A stretch of 55,932 bases of DNA. Origin: Thalassospira sp. GTDB lineage: Bacteria > Pseudomonadota > Alphaproteobacteria > Rhodospirillales > Thalassospiraceae. Under the pieces are notes generated by a model. That model saw nothing but the letters and a program-made list of their open reading frames with translations. It was not told where the DNA came from and did no database searches. Where the stretch lies: NCBI RefSeq assembly GCF_002709775.1, contig NZ_PAQR01000061.1, positions 1-55,932 on the forward strand, written 5' to 3'. Both the position numbers and the translations under genes were made by a program. The first letter of the stretch is position 1; the number at the start of each line of letters is the position of its first letter. Shown piece by piece: positions 16,748 to 26,502 of this stretch.

Positions 16748-17920
16748 TTGTCCATGCGATCTTGTTTGAAATTCGCTGGTATGGCAGCGCTTGTCGTTCT
16801 TGTTGCTGCTTGCAGCGAGGAAAATAACGGCGGCGGGCAGCAGGCCAATGGCCAGCAGCAGCCCCAGGCAACGCCGGTCGGCACCGTAACGCTTGAAGCG
16901 CAGACCGTTGGCCTGGTTGAAGAAATGCCGGGCCGTACTGTGGCCTTCCGTCAGGCAGACATCCGTCCGCAGGTCGATGGCATTATCAAGGAACGCAACT
17001 TCACCGAGGGTGCGTTTGTTGAAGCCGGTCAGCAGCTTTATATGATTGATCAGGAAGTTTACCTCGCACGTGTTGATGCCGCACAGGCCGAACTTGCCCG
17101 TCAGCGTGCGACCCTTGATCAGACGACCAAGACCCGTTCGCGCTATGACCCGCTGATCAAGTCGCAGGCCGTTAGCCAGCAGACCTATGATGATGCGGTT
17201 GCGGCCGAAGCGCAGGCAAAGGCATCTGTTGCCGCTGCCCGTGCGGAACTGGAACAGGCCCGCATCGATCTGGCCTATACCACGGTTACGGCACCGATTT
17301 CCGGTCAGATCGGCTCTTCGGATTATTCCGAAGGTGCGCTGGTTACGACCAACCAGTCGGCAAAGCTGACCACCATTACCCAGCTTGATCCGATCTATGT
17401 TGACGTCACCCAGGCCGGTGGCCGCTTGCTGAAAATCAAGCAGGCGGTTCAGAACGGCCGGATCAAGGGCGTTGCCGAAGGTCAGATTGAAGTCAACCTG
17501 ATCATTGATGCGACCGGTGAGGAATACCCGCATGTCGGAACGCTGCAGTTCTCGGATGTGACGGTGAATGAAACCACCGGTACGGTCCGTTTGCGTGCTG
17601 TCTTCCCGAACCCGGAAGGTACGCTTCTGCCGGGCATGTTTGTGCGTGGTCAGGTCCGTCAGGGTCATCTTGAGGACGCCTTCCTCGTGCCGCAGAAAGC
17701 GGTCATGCGTCGCCCGGATGGTTCGGCCTATGCCTATGTCGTTGAAGACGGCAAGGTTGCGTCGCGCGATCTGACGATTGAAAAGTCGCAGGGGCAGGAC
17801 TGGCTGGTTACGGATGGTCTCGAAGACGGTGTTCAGGTGATTGTCGATGGCGTTCAGCGCATCGGCCCGGGCGCCCCGGTCGCGCCGCAGCCTGTTGAAA
17901 CCGCCAAAGCCGCCGAATAA
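16748..17920 (+). CDS. RND efflux membrane-fusion protein (AcrA/MexA type), lipoprotein
   Basis: About 390 residues. The signal peptide ends in a lipobox VAAC, so it should be lipid-anchored in the inner-membrane outer leaflet. It shows the lipoyl half-motifs ([21 protein letters not shown] and [13 protein letters not shown]), the alpha-hairpin between them, and the beta-barrel ([20 protein letters not shown]). The TTG at 16748 is spaced correctly from GAAGGA; an ATG two codons later is too far from it but possible. It forms an operon with the pump gene, 11 bases apart. Confidence 0.94.
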   Translation: MSMRSCLKFAGMAALVVLVAACSEENNGGGQQANGQQQPQATPVGTVTLEAQTVGLVEEMPGRTVAFRQADIRPQVDGIIKERNFTEGAFVEAGQQLYMIDQEVYLARVDAAQAELARQRATLDQTTKTRSRYDPLIKSQAVSQQTYDDAVAAEAQAKASVAAARAELEQARIDLAYTTVTAPISGQIGSSDYSEGALVTTNQSAKLTTITQLDPIYVDVTQAGGRLLKIKQAVQNGRIKGVAEGQIEVNLIIDATGEEYPHVGTLQFSDVTVNETTGTVRLRAVFPNPEGTLLPGMFVRGQVRQGHLEDAFLVPQKAVMRRPDGSAYAYVVEDGKVASRDLTIEKSQGQDWLVTDGLEDGVQVIVDGVQRIGPGAPVAPQPVETAKAAE

Positions 17921-17931
17921 GGACTTATTCA

Positions 17932-20900
17932 ATGGCAAAATTCTTTATTGATCGCCCCGTCTTCGCCTGGGTTGTCGCCCTGGTGATCATGCTGGCGGGG
18001 GGACTTTCGCTTTGGCAGTTGCCGGTGGAACAGTATCCATCGATCGCGCCGCCTTCTGTCGAAATTTCCGCAACCTATCCTGGTGCTTCGGCCCAAACTG
18101 TTGAAAACACGGTCACCCAGGTGATCGAACAGCAGATGAACGGTCTTGATTATCTGCGCTACATGTCCTCGACTTCGTCTGGGAATGGTCAGGCGTCGAT
18201 TACGCTGACGTTCGAACCCGAAGCCGATCCGGACATTGCCCAGGTTCAGGTGCAGAACAAACTGCAGGCTGCCATGTCATCCCTTCCGGCCGAAGTGCAG
18301 GAACAGGGGGTGAATGTCAGCAAGTCCAGCGGTTCGTTCCTGATGGTTGTCGGCTTTGTGTCGGGCGACGGTTCGATGAATGCCGAAGACCTTTCGGACT
18401 TTGTTGTTTCGTCGGTTGAAGACCCGATTGCACGTGTGAACGGTGTTGGTTCGGTGCAGGTGTTCGGTGCCCAGCATGCCATGCGCATCTGGCTCGATCC
18501 GAACAAGATGCTGTCCTATAACCTGACCGTGATGGATGTGAATGCCGCCATCGAGGCGCAGAACACCGAAGTCACGGCTGGTCAGATTGGTGGTGCGCCA
18601 GCAATTGCCGGTCAGCAGATCAACGCAACCATTACCGCCCAAAGCAAGCTTCAGACGGTCGATGAGTTCGCCAACATTCTGTTGAAAGTTGAAACCGATG
18701 GTGCGCAGGTGCGTCTTGGCGACGTTGCCCGCATCGAAATCGGCGGCGAAAGCTATGACATTGTCGGGCGCTATAACGCACAGGCGGCAACCGGTATTGG
18801 TATCAACCTTGCAACCGGTGCCAATGCACTTGATACCGCCGAGGCGATCAAGTCACGTTTGGCCGAGTTGCAGCCGTTCTTTCCGCAAGGGATCGAGATC
18901 GTCTATCCGTATGACACGACCCCGTTCGTTGAAGTCTCGATCGAGGAAGTGGTGCACACCCTGTTTGAGGCGATTGTTCTCGTCTTCCTGGTGATGTTCC
19001 TGTTCCTGCAGAACTGGCGGGCGACGCTTATTCCGACGATTGCGGTGCCGGTTGTTTTGCTGGGCACCTTCGGGATCCTTGCGGCATTCGGCTATTCGAT
19101 CAACACGCTGACCATGTTTGCCATGGTTCTGGCCATCGGTCTTCTGGTGGATGACGCGATTGTTGTGGTGGAAAACGTCGAACGTGTGATGCACGAAGAC
19201 GGTCTGCCGCCGCGCGAAGCCACCCGTAAATCTATGGGCCAGATCACCGGTGCACTTATCGGTATTGCGCTTGTCCTGTCGGCGGTGTTTGTGCCGATGG
19301 CGTTCTTTGCCGGCTCGACCGGGGCGATTTATCGTCAGTTCTCGATCACGATCGTGTCGGCGATGGTACTGTCGGTTGTTGTGGCAATCGTTCTGACACC
19401 AGCGCTTTGTGCGACCATGCTCAAGCCCGGTCACACGGATCCGAGCAAGAAGAAAGGTCCGTTTGGCTGGTTTAACCGTGGGTTCGATAAGACCAACAAC
19501 TTCTATCAGGGCAGTGTTGGTCATGTCGTGAACCGCAAATGGCGTTACCTGTTTGTCTACGGCATTCTTGTTGCGGCACTGGTTGCTTTGTTTGGCCGTC
19601 TGCCGGGCTCCTTCCTTCCGGAAGAAGACCAGGGCATCATGTTCACCATGGTGCAGCTGCCAGCCGGTGCGTCGCAGGAACGTACGGTCGAGGTTCTCAA
19701 GAAGCTTGAAAAACACTTCATGGAGAACGAGGCAGAGAATATCGATGGCCTGTTCACCGTTGCCGGCTTCTCCTTTGCCGGTAGTGGCCAGAATGCGGGT
19801 ATTGCGTTCGTGAACCTCAAAGACTGGTCGGAACGTACCCGTCCGGATCAGTCGGTCGATGCGGTGATTGGTCGTGCCTATGGTGCGTTCGCGGGTATCC
19901 GCGAAGCCATGGTCTTTGCCTTTGCGCCGCCGGCGATTGTCGAACTTGGTACGGCAAACGGCTTTGACCTGCAGCTTGTTGACCGTGGTAGCGTTGGCCA
20001 TGATGCATTGATTGCAGCGCGTAACCAGCTTTTGGGCATGGCATCACAGGACCCGCGTCTTGTTGGTGTACGTCCGAACGGCTTGAATGACACGCCGCAG
20101 TTCAACATCAACATTGATCAGGAAAAGGCCAGCGCCCTTGGTGTTGACCTTGCCGATATCAACCAGACGCTGGCAGCGGCCTGGGGTTCAAGCTACGTCA
20201 ACGACTTCATCGAAAACGGTCGCGTCAAACGGGTCTACATGCAGGCGGATGCCAAATACCGCATGATGCCCGAAGACATGGATTACTGGTATGTCCGCAA
20301 CCAGTCGGGCGAGATGGTGCCGATTTCGGCAGTCTCGACCAGTGAGTGGACTTATGGTTCTCCGCGTCTGGAACGCTTCAATGGTCTGTCGTCGCTTAAC
20401 ATTCAGGGTGCTGCGGCACCGGGTGTTGCGTCCGGTGATGCCATGGCCGCGATGGAAGAACTTGTCGCACAGTTGCCGGGCGATATCGGTCTGGAATGGC
20501 AGGGGCTGTCCTATGAGGAACGCGAAGCAGGCGAACAGGGACCGGCACTTTATGCCCTGTCCATGATCGTTGTCTTCCTGTGCCTTGCGGCTCTGTATGA
20601 AAGCTGGTCGATCCCGATTTCGGTGATGATGGTTGTGCCGCTGGGTGTCCTTGGTGCGGTGATCGCAGCGATGCTGCGTGGCTTGCCTGATGACGTCTAC
20701 TTCCAGGTGGCCATCCTGACCACGATCGGTTTGTCCGCCAAGAACGCCATCCTGATTGTCGAGTTCGCCCGCGAACTTTATGACGACGGCATGAGCCTTC
20801 TTGAAGCAACCGTCGAAGCAGCTCGTCAGCGTCTGCGTCCGATCATCATGACGTCGATGGCCTTCACCCTTGGTGTCGTGCCGCTGGCGATCTCGACCGG

Positions 20901-21078
20901 TGCTGGTGCCGGGGCCCGTGTGGCCGTTGGTACCGGTGTGATGGGCGGGATGATTGCAGCAACCGTGCTTGCGATCTTCTTCGTGCCGCTGTTCTTTGTT
21001 CTGATTGTCGGGACCTTTGCGAAAAACCGCACCAAGCGCGGTGAAGTCCAGGCAGCCCACGAACATCCGGCTGAATAA
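17932..21078 (+). CDS. RND multidrug efflux permease, HAE1 family (AcrB/MexB type)
   Basis: 1048-residue proton-driven trimeric pump. It begins with [21 protein letters not shown], the conserved HAE1 start. The paired Asp of the proton relay are in [20 protein letters not shown] (TM4) and the Lys partner is in [16 protein letters not shown] (TM10). The periplasmic porter loops and the dual 6-TM layout are complete. The tail is short and charged. No outer-membrane channel gene follows, so a TolC/OprM homologue elsewhere must complete the complex. Confidence 0.97.
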   Translation: MAKFFIDRPVFAWVVALVIMLAGGLSLWQLPVEQYPSIAPPSVEISATYPGASAQTVENTVTQVIEQQMNGLDYLRYMSSTSSGNGQASITLTFEPEADPDIAQVQVQNKLQAAMSSLPAEVQEQGVNVSKSSGSFLMVVGFVSGDGSMNAEDLSDFVVSSVEDPIARVNGVGSVQVFGAQHAMRIWLDPNKMLSYNLTVMDVNAAIEAQNTEVTAGQIGGAPAIAGQQINATITAQSKLQTVDEFANILLKVETDGAQVRLGDVARIEIGGESYDIVGRYNAQAATGIGINLATGANALDTAEAIKSRLAELQPFFPQGIEIVYPYDTTPFVEVSIEEVVHTLFEAIVLVFLVMFLFLQNWRATLIPTIAVPVVLLGTFGILAAFGYSINTLTMFAMVLAIGLLVDDAIVVVENVERVMHEDGLPPREATRKSMGQITGALIGIALVLSAVFVPMAFFAGSTGAIYRQFSITIVSAMVLSVVVAIVLTPALCATMLKPGHTDPSKKKGPFGWFNRGFDKTNNFYQGSVGHVVNRKWRYLFVYGILVAALVALFGRLPGSFLPEEDQGIMFTMVQLPAGASQERTVEVLKKLEKHFMENEAENIDGLFTVAGFSFAGSGQNAGIAFVNLKDWSERTRPDQSVDAVIGRAYGAFAGIREAMVFAFAPPAIVELGTANGFDLQLVDRGSVGHDALIAARNQLLGMASQDPRLVGVRPNGLNDTPQFNINIDQEKASALGVDLADINQTLAAAWGSSYVNDFIENGRVKRVYMQADAKYRMMPEDMDYWYVRNQSGEMVPISAVSTSEWTYGSPRLERFNGLSSLNIQGAAAPGVASGDAMAAMEELVAQLPGDIGLEWQGLSYEEREAGEQGPALYALSMIVVFLCLAALYESWSIPISVMMVVPLGVLGAVIAAMLRGLPDDVYFQVAILTTIGLSAKNAILIVEFARELYDDGMSLLEATVEAARQRLRPIIMTSMAFTLGVVPLAISTGAGAGARVAVGTGVMGGMIAATVLAIFFVPLFFVLIVGTFAKNRTKRGEVQAAHEHPAE

Positions 21079-21083
21079 AATTT

Positions 21084-21114
21084 AAGGCCAGCCTTTTGAA
21101 AAAGGCTGGCCTTA
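21084..21114 (+). terminator. Perfect hairpin after the RND operon
   Basis: AAGGCCAGCCTTT pairs perfectly with AAAGGCTGGCCTT around TGAA. It starts about five bases after the pump stop; the right side is A-rich rather than T-rich, so it may protect the 3' end as well as terminate. Confidence 0.75.
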
Positions 21115-21192
21115 AAAAGCATCGCGCCGTGACGGTGCAGATATATTTCAATCTGCATGATCCCCCGACCCCGCCGTTGCGCGTGCGAAAGA

Positions 21193-21226
21193 AAGGGCCG
21201 ATGCTTTTGCATCGGCCCTTTTGTTT
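21193..21226 (+). terminator. Intrinsic terminator, second hairpin after the RND operon
   Basis: AAGGGCCGATGC pairs with GCATCGGCCCTT around TTTT, followed by TTGTTTT. A third inverted repeat (ACCAAAAG / CTTTTGGT, 21235-21263) follows within the same gap. Confidence 0.85.
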
Positions 21227-21325
21227 TGACCTTAACCAAAAGTGACGTCAAGCGCCTTTTGGTTAGGTCAAGTCCCGCAAAACAGGCCAAAGGCCTGTGG
21301 ATATGGCATTCCGGGGACGGTAAAA

Positions 21326-22915
21326 TCAGTTTTTGCTCATGCCATCAAGGGTCTGACGATGGGCGTGCATCTGATGGAAAATGGCGTAGCGACGGTCATG
21401 GTCGGCCTTGGCGGCAGGATCCGGCGCATGGTTGGTTTCCTTGCCCGCCATTTTGCGGGCCGCCTTGGCAAGACCGCCATCGGCATCCAGCGCACCGGCC
21501 GCCAGCATGGCAGATCCCAGAAGAACCGGCTCCTCGCAATCAGACATCACCACCGTACAGCCGGTGACATCGGCATAAAGCTTGACCAGAACCTGACTTG
21601 CGGTGTGGCCGCCACTCAGATGGATGTGGGTGATGTCGTAACCGGTATCGTTCATCGCATCGATGATGTGGCGTGTGCCATAGGCAATCGCGCAGGCCGT
21701 CGCCCAGTAAAGCTTAAGGAAGCTTTCCTCGCTTTGATCGAGTGTCAGGCCGGAAATCACGCCAAGGGCCTCGGGATCGGCCAGCGGGGACCGGTTGCCA
21801 TGAAAATCGGGCAGGACATGCAGACGCGGGGCGAGATCGGTTTTATCGGCCATCATCGGCATCAGCTTTTCACCGGCAAGCTTGTGTGCCGCACGCCCCA
21901 TGTCATGGGAAAACGGATGCATGGCAACGATATGATCAAGCAACGCACCGGTCGCCGATTGCCCGCCTTCATTCAGCCAAAGGTTCGGGGCAATCGCACC
22001 GAAATAGGGGCCCCAGACACCCTTGATAAAGCGTGGTTCGCTTGACAGCGCCATATGGCAGGTCGAGGTGCCTGCGATCATGGCAAAATGCTGATCAAGG
22101 TTGCCATCAAGATATTCACCAAGTGTGCCGAGCGCACCGGCATGGGCATCGATCAGGCCTGCCCCGACAACACAATCGGTCGTCAGGCCAAGGTCAGCCG
22201 CGCCCTGTTCGGAAAGTTTCCCGATCAGATCGCCAACCGCAAGCGCGCTGTCATGCATGTTGATCTTGTCATTGAGGTCTTCCATGTCGATAGATTTCAG
22301 GAAATCGCGATCCCACGGTTCATCCTGATGGGCAAGATAGGTCCATTTGCAGGTCACCGTGCAGCAGGACCGGGCATTGCTGCCGGTTGCGCGGAAGGAC
22401 AGGAAATCGGCCAGATCGTAAGCCGCGCCCATTTTCTGCCAGGCTGCATTATGATGGCGTTTCAGCCACATCAGTTTGGGGATTTCCATTTCCGGCGACA
22501 TGGTGCCGCCGATATATTCCAGAACCTTCGCACCCGTGGCCGTGCATTCTTCGGCCTCGCGCACGGCACGGTGATCCATCCAGACGATCACATCCCAATT
22601 ATCCGCACCGTTCGGTGTAACGCCCAGCGGCTTGTTATCCTGATCACGGATCACGAGGGAGCAGGTGGCATCAAACCCGATGGCAGCGACCTTTTCGGCC
22701 GGAACCCCGGATTTGGCCATGGCATCACGCACCGACTGGCAGACCGATTGCCAGATATTTTCAGAATCCTGTTCGACGAAGTCGGGTTTCGGGCGGTTCA
22801 TCGCAATCGCGTGCGCGGCACTTCCAAGCAGTTTGCCATTGGCATCAAACACGCCTGCGCGCGCACTTCCGGTGCCGACATCCACGCCGACGAAGCAAGG
22901 ACAAGTGGGACTCAT
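21326..22915 (-). CDS. FGGY-family pentulose kinase (TIGR01315 type, probable D-ribulokinase)
   Basis: 529 residues. The ATP-phosphate motif CFVGVDVGTGSARAGVFD opens the protein, the FGGY-N domain follows with WDVIVWMDHRAVREAEE, and the C-terminal domain carries GTSTCHMALS and the IHLSGGHTASQVLVKLYAD adenosine site. These match the FGGY/YDR109C group, in which D-ribulose and related ketopentoses are phosphorylated. GGAGGA precedes the ATG. It diverges from a HAD phosphatase gene across a shared 193-base promoter region with a tandem repeat. No sugar transporter or polyol dehydrogenase is adjacent, so the exact substrate is open. Confidence 0.9.
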   Translation of the reverse strand: MSPTCPCFVGVDVGTGSARAGVFDANGKLLGSAAHAIAMNRPKPDFVEQDSENIWQSVCQSVRDAMAKSGVPAEKVAAIGFDATCSLVIRDQDNKPLGVTPNGADNWDVIVWMDHRAVREAEECTATGAKVLEYIGGTMSPEMEIPKLMWLKRHHNAAWQKMGAAYDLADFLSFRATGSNARSCCTVTCKWTYLAHQDEPWDRDFLKSIDMEDLNDKINMHDSALAVGDLIGKLSEQGAADLGLTTDCVVGAGLIDAHAGALGTLGEYLDGNLDQHFAMIAGTSTCHMALSSEPRFIKGVWGPYFGAIAPNLWLNEGGQSATGALLDHIVAMHPFSHDMGRAAHKLAGEKLMPMMADKTDLAPRLHVLPDFHGNRSPLADPEALGVISGLTLDQSEESFLKLYWATACAIAYGTRHIIDAMNDTGYDITHIHLSGGHTASQVLVKLYADVTGCTVVMSDCEEPVLLGSAMLAAGALDADGGLAKAARKMAGKETNHAPDPAAKADHDRRYAIFHQMHAHRQTLDGMSKN

Positions 22916-23024
22916 GATGGGGTTCTCCTCCGCAATTCCCCCGGTTTTCTTGGTGTTGGACGGTACCGGGTGGTCTTTTGTCTGGTCTGTATTTGATCTG
23001 TTTTGGGCTCAGTTTGGCCTGAGT

Positions 23025-23059
23025 TGATCAAAAGTTCATTCATTGGTCAAATGTTCATT
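23025..23059. promoter_or_regulatory. Tandem 16-base direct repeat in divergent promoter
   Basis: TGATCAAAAGTTCATT (23025-23040) and TGGTCAAATGTTCATT (23044-23059) differ at two positions and start 19 bases apart. They lie between the pentulose kinase and HAD genes, upstream of a TTGACG that could be a -35 for the rightward gene. This looks like a paired binding site for a sugar-responsive regulator. Confidence 0.65.
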
Positions 23060-23108
23060 TTTGTTGACGCTGAACTTACACCTTAGCTAGGCTGTGGTGA
23101 TAACATAA

Positions 23109-23891
23109 ATGAAACAAGCCAGGTTCAACATGGCCCGAGGAAACAATGTCCAAGGCCCGACTAACGAAGTCGGGACCAAGATCGTAACGTCAGCATCAGA
23201 CATCGAAGGTCTGTTTGACGCCTGTCGTGTTGTCCTGTTTGACTGTGACGGCGTGCTGGTCAATAGCGAGCCGATATCGCTCGCGACCCTTGTTGATGTG
23301 CTTGAACATTTTGGCGCACCGCTTAGTCTTGCGGAAGTATCAGATCGCTTTACAGGCCGATCAAGCTCTGCCCCGATCGAATATATCAAGGACCAGACCG
23401 GGCAGGACGTGACCGCAGCGTTCAAGCCATACTACTATGAAATGCTGTTTGCGCGTTATGACCGCGATCTGACCAAGATCGATCAGATCGATGATGTGCT
23501 GGCCGCCCTTCGGGCACGCGATATTGCCTTTTGCATATCATCAAGCAGTTCGGTCGAGCGCCTTGAAAAGACCATGCAGGTCACGGGCCTTGGTCCGTGG
23601 TTTGAAGGCCGGGTCTATAGTGCCGATTTCGTTCAAAACGGCAAACCGGCCCCGGATCTTTTCCTGCATGCGGCTGATGGTATGGGCCATGCGCCCGAAC
23701 ATACCATTGTGATCGAGGATTCTGTTGCTGGTGTTACGGCCGCACAGGCGGCAGGCATGAAATGCATCGGCTTTGTAGGTGGCGGGCATTATGCCGATGA
23801 CCGCGAAACGGCCAGCCAGCGGCTTTATGCAGCCGGGGCGGATATCGTCATTGATGATATGGCAAACCTCGCCAAGGCAATCCCGGCCTAG
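23109..23891 (+). CDS. HAD-IA hydrolase, sugar-phosphatase type
   Basis: 260 residues. Motif I, LFDCDGVLVNSEP, lies near residue 43; motif II is the CISSSSSVERL region, and motif III/IV includes KPAPDLFLHAADGMG and IVIEDSVAGVTAAQAAGM. The helical cap between motifs I and II places it in subfamily IA with beta-phosphoglucomutase and YieH-like sugar phosphatases. An N-terminal extension of about 35 residues precedes the core; an ATG seven codons downstream is an alternative start. Divergence from the pentulose kinase suggests it dephosphorylates or isomerises a related sugar phosphate. Confidence 0.87.
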   Translation: MKQARFNMARGNNVQGPTNEVGTKIVTSASDIEGLFDACRVVLFDCDGVLVNSEPISLATLVDVLEHFGAPLSLAEVSDRFTGRSSSAPIEYIKDQTGQDVTAAFKPYYYEMLFARYDRDLTKIDQIDDVLAALRARDIAFCISSSSSVERLEKTMQVTGLGPWFEGRVYSADFVQNGKPAPDLFLHAADGMGHAPEHTIVIEDSVAGVTAAQAAGMKCIGFVGGGHYADDRETASQRLYAAGADIVIDDMANLAKAIPA

Positions 23892-23903
23892 TGCACTTTG
23901 GGC

Positions 23904-24635
23904 TTAACGCTGGGTCAGAAGTTTCTGATAGCGGGTCTGGCTCTGGCTGAGATGGGCGCGCATGGCCTTGCGGGCTGTATCCTCGTCGCGTGCGGCAATC
24001 GCATCGTAAATACTGCGATGTTCACCCATGATCATCTGCATATAGGCTTTCTGGTCCGTGGCCTCGGGCGGGCGGCGGCGCAGCTGGGCACGCGGGATGG
24101 TCTTATCCCCCAGATGTTCAAGGAACTCGGCAAAGCGGCGGTTGTTGGTTGCAGCGGCAATCGCGCTATGGAATTCGAAGTCGGCCTGTTCGGTTGGCTC
24201 GCCTTTTTCAAGTGCGCGTTCCATTTTGGCCATGGCCTCGTAAATCTTGGTCTGTTGTGCGACAGAGCCGCGCGTGCAGGCAAGGCCGGCTGCCTCGATC
24301 TCGACCGCCATGCGCAGTTCAAGAATTTCCAGAACGTCGGAGACCTGCGCGTAATCGACGGCAAAGATTGATGTCTCGTTGCTGCGCGCCTGCGGCGACA
24401 GGACAAAAACGCCAGCGCCCTGACGGGGCTCAAGTAACCCGTCGGCCTTAAGCGCCGCAATCGCTTCGCGCACCACGGTGCGGCTGACGCCGAACTGTTC
24501 GGTCAGGACCGGCTCGGTGGGCAGCTTGCTGCCGGGTTCGCGTTGGCCGCTTTCGATCTCGTGGCGCAGGCTGGCGATCACTTTTTCGGTCAGCGAGACT
24601 TTGCGCGGTGCTGCCGATACACGGGGCTTGTTCAT
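23904..24635 (-). CDS. FadR-type GntR regulator (first of two)
   Basis: 243 residues. The winged helix spans residues about 14-80 (VIASLRHEIESGQREPGSKLPTE, then FGVSRTVVREAIAAL and GLLEPRQGAGVFV), and an FCD effector domain follows with the metal-binding Asp/His positions (ADFEFHSAIAAATNN; GEHRSIYDAIAARD). It diverges from the aldose epimerase, and TCATCATATGA lies in the shared promoter, so I suggest this protein reads that motif. The ligand is probably a sugar acid or sugar-acid intermediate. Alternatively the second FadR protein at 26.5 kb binds it. Confidence 0.92.
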   Translation of the reverse strand: MNKPRVSAAPRKVSLTEKVIASLRHEIESGQREPGSKLPTEPVLTEQFGVSRTVVREAIAALKADGLLEPRQGAGVFVLSPQARSNETSIFAVDYAQVSDVLEILELRMAVEIEAAGLACTRGSVAQQTKIYEAMAKMERALEKGEPTEQADFEFHSAIAAATNNRRFAEFLEHLGDKTIPRAQLRRRPPEATDQKAYMQMIMGEHRSIYDAIAARDEDTARKAMRAHLSQSQTRYQKLLTQR

Positions 24636-24758
24636 TTTGCGTATCCGATAAATCCGGTGTAAAACAACCAGATAAAAAATGGCGGTGTGGCGTTAAGGTT
24701 TGTTTGGCGCCATGGCAATTACCATCTTCACATAATCGAACGATAGTGGTTCTGTAAA

Positions 24759-24774
24759 GTCATCATATGATTTT
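24759..24774. promoter_or_regulatory. Shared operator motif, site A (aldose epimerase)
   Basis: GTCATCATATGATTTT contains the palindrome ATCATATGAT and lies 24 bases before the epimerase ATG, in the gap shared with the first FadR-type gene. Close relatives occur upstream of the lactonase, kdgD, the hydratase and the second lactonase. Confidence 0.65.
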
Positions 24775-24797
24775 GGTTGGATTTGAGGCGCGCAGGC

Positions 24798-25787
24798 ATG
24801 GCCAAAAAAGGCGAACCTGAATACCGGTGGAACAGTGGTCCTTTTCAGATCGGGATTGTCCCGCAGGGAGGGGCGATATCGCGGATCGACTGGATCCGCC
24901 CGGACGGCAAGGGTATCATCAATCTTTTGCGGCCCGTCACGCCGGAGGCGATTGCATCAGGCAATCCGTCAAGCTTGGGCTGTTTTCCGATGGTGCCGTT
25001 TGCCAATCGGCTGGCCTTTGCTGAGTTCGAATTTGATGGCCGCATCGTCAAGGTTCCGGCCAACCGCCCGCCCAGCCCGCATGCCATTCATGGTTTTGGG
25101 CGGTCTGCGGAATGGAAAATCGAACGCCCGACGGTCGATACGCTGCGCTTCAATCACAAACATGACGACCCGCAAAGCGGCTTTGTCTATGTCGCCTGGC
25201 AGGAATTCAAGGTGACCGAGAGCGATGTGACGATTGAAATCGGTGTGCGTCATCTTGGCAGAACCCCGATGCCCTATGGCATTGGCCTCCATCCGTGGTT
25301 CCCGGGTGGGGATGATGTATCGGTGGCCTTCATCGCAACGGACAGTTTTGCCACCGATGAAGACATGCTGCCCACAGCACGCACGGTGATTGATCTTGGA
25401 CGTGATTTTTCCGATGGCAAAATGATCCGCCATAACCGCACGCTTGATGCCCACTATGCCGGTTGGCATCTTGAAGCCGACATGGTCTGGGAGGATGCTG
25501 GCTATAGTGTCAAAATGATTGCCAGCGATACCTTGCCAAATGTTCAGTTCTACATCCCCGAAGACGGCAAGACGTTTTGTGTCGAGCCGGTCTCGCATGT
25601 CCCCAACGTGCATAACCGTCCGGAATTCAAGGAGCATGGTGATCTTGTCGTGCTTGGCAAGAACCAGACCCTGACCGGCACGATGACGCTGATCCCGCAT
25701 CTGCTTGATCAGCCCGATAGTGGTCTGGTCGATGATGACGAGATCGTCGGCATTCCGGGAAATCGTGATTATTCACTCGTCGACTAG
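24798..25787 (+). CDS. Aldose 1-epimerase (galactose mutarotase family)
   Basis: About 329 residues. It interconverts the alpha and beta anomers of free aldoses. Family motifs: FPMVPFANRLAFAEFEFDG near residue 60, the catalytic-His region PSPHAIHGFGR, LHPWF, and the substrate-binding FCVEPVSHVPN with the catalytic Glu. The ATG at 24798 follows GAGG; a TTG seven codons upstream is less likely because it approaches the operator. Its place next to uronate-oxidation genes suggests that it supplies the beta-anomer of the hexuronate or aldohexose to uronate dehydrogenase. Confidence 0.9.
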   Translation: MAKKGEPEYRWNSGPFQIGIVPQGGAISRIDWIRPDGKGIINLLRPVTPEAIASGNPSSLGCFPMVPFANRLAFAEFEFDGRIVKVPANRPPSPHAIHGFGRSAEWKIERPTVDTLRFNHKHDDPQSGFVYVAWQEFKVTESDVTIEIGVRHLGRTPMPYGIGLHPWFPGGDDVSVAFIATDSFATDEDMLPTARTVIDLGRDFSDGKMIRHNRTLDAHYAGWHLEADMVWEDAGYSVKMIASDTLPNVQFYIPEDGKTFCVEPVSHVPNVHNRPEFKEHGDLVVLGKNQTLTGTMTLIPHLLDQPDSGLVDDDEIVGIPGNRDYSLVD

Positions 25788-25948
25788 CCTTGTGACGTCC
25801 AAATTTCACGCAAGTTTGTTGATGTATGATCGGTAGTGCAGCCAGCCATTGACTGGCCGTGCGGCTTTCCTGTCGTCGAGCGGTTCAACGCCGAAATTTG
25901 GAATGAAATCCCAAACGCCTTCCTAACATTCTAAAGAAAGAAGAGTGC

Positions 25949-26362
25949 ATGACTTCAGAAGTTCTTGAGATTCCCGCTGGTAACGAAATGTTTGATGGCT
26001 ATCGCGCTGCCTTTGAAAAATACGGGTTCTCTCCTGCCGTCAAATCCAAGGGATTTCTTTATATATCCGGGCAAGTTGGAACGCGTCCGGATGGAACGGC
26101 ACCTGAAAGCATTGCCGACCAAACGACGTGGGCCTTCAAGCGTGTGGAAGAATTGCTCAGGATCGCTGGTCTGGACTTTAGTGACCTCGTCGATGTCACG
26201 AGTTACCACGTAGATATCGAAAATACGCTTCCCGATTTTCTTGAAGTTAAAAAACACTTCATCAAAAGTCCGTATCCCGCTTGGTCTATCATTGGGATTT
26301 CCGGTTTGAGCCGCCCGGAACTCAAAGTCGAAATCCAGGTCGTTGCGTCTTTGCGCGACTGA
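25949..26362 (+). CDS. RidA/YjgF-family protein
   Basis: 137 residues. The family hydrolyses reactive enamines/imines or acts in related deamination. The fold signatures are FLYISGQVGTRPDGT near residue 36, the WAFKRVEELLRIAGLDFSDLVDVTSY helix-strand and a C-terminal PELKVEIQVVASL. The RidA-type catalytic Arg (usually IRVXV near the end) is not present; VEIQVVASL replaces it, so this is a divergent Rid subfamily and not a true RidA. The DNA is more AT-rich than its neighbours. It lies alone between the epimerase and the second FadR gene. Confidence 0.85.
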   Translation: MTSEVLEIPAGNEMFDGYRAAFEKYGFSPAVKSKGFLYISGQVGTRPDGTAPESIADQTTWAFKRVEELLRIAGLDFSDLVDVTSYHVDIENTLPDFLEVKKHFIKSPYPAWSIIGISGLSRPELKVEIQVVASLRD

Positions 26363-26502
26363 TACGCCTCCTATGTGAAATGATGATCGTCTTATTATTG
26401 GGGTTGCCTCCTGCATTACTAGAATGCGAGGGCTTTACCGTCTTGTTGTTTGGCGATAAAAATTACAAGTAAGTTTTACAAGATAACAAGTCCGGGGGGC
26501 GG

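Noticed and set aside
16730..17938. 402-codon minus-strand frame over the membrane-fusion protein gene
   Set aside because: Antisense to a well-supported gene; no start context and no recognisable domain.
18853..20001. 382-codon minus-strand frame inside the RND pump gene
   Set aside because: Basic, low-complexity product (Arg/His/Asn/Gln) typical of the antisense of a high-GC gene; no family resemblance.
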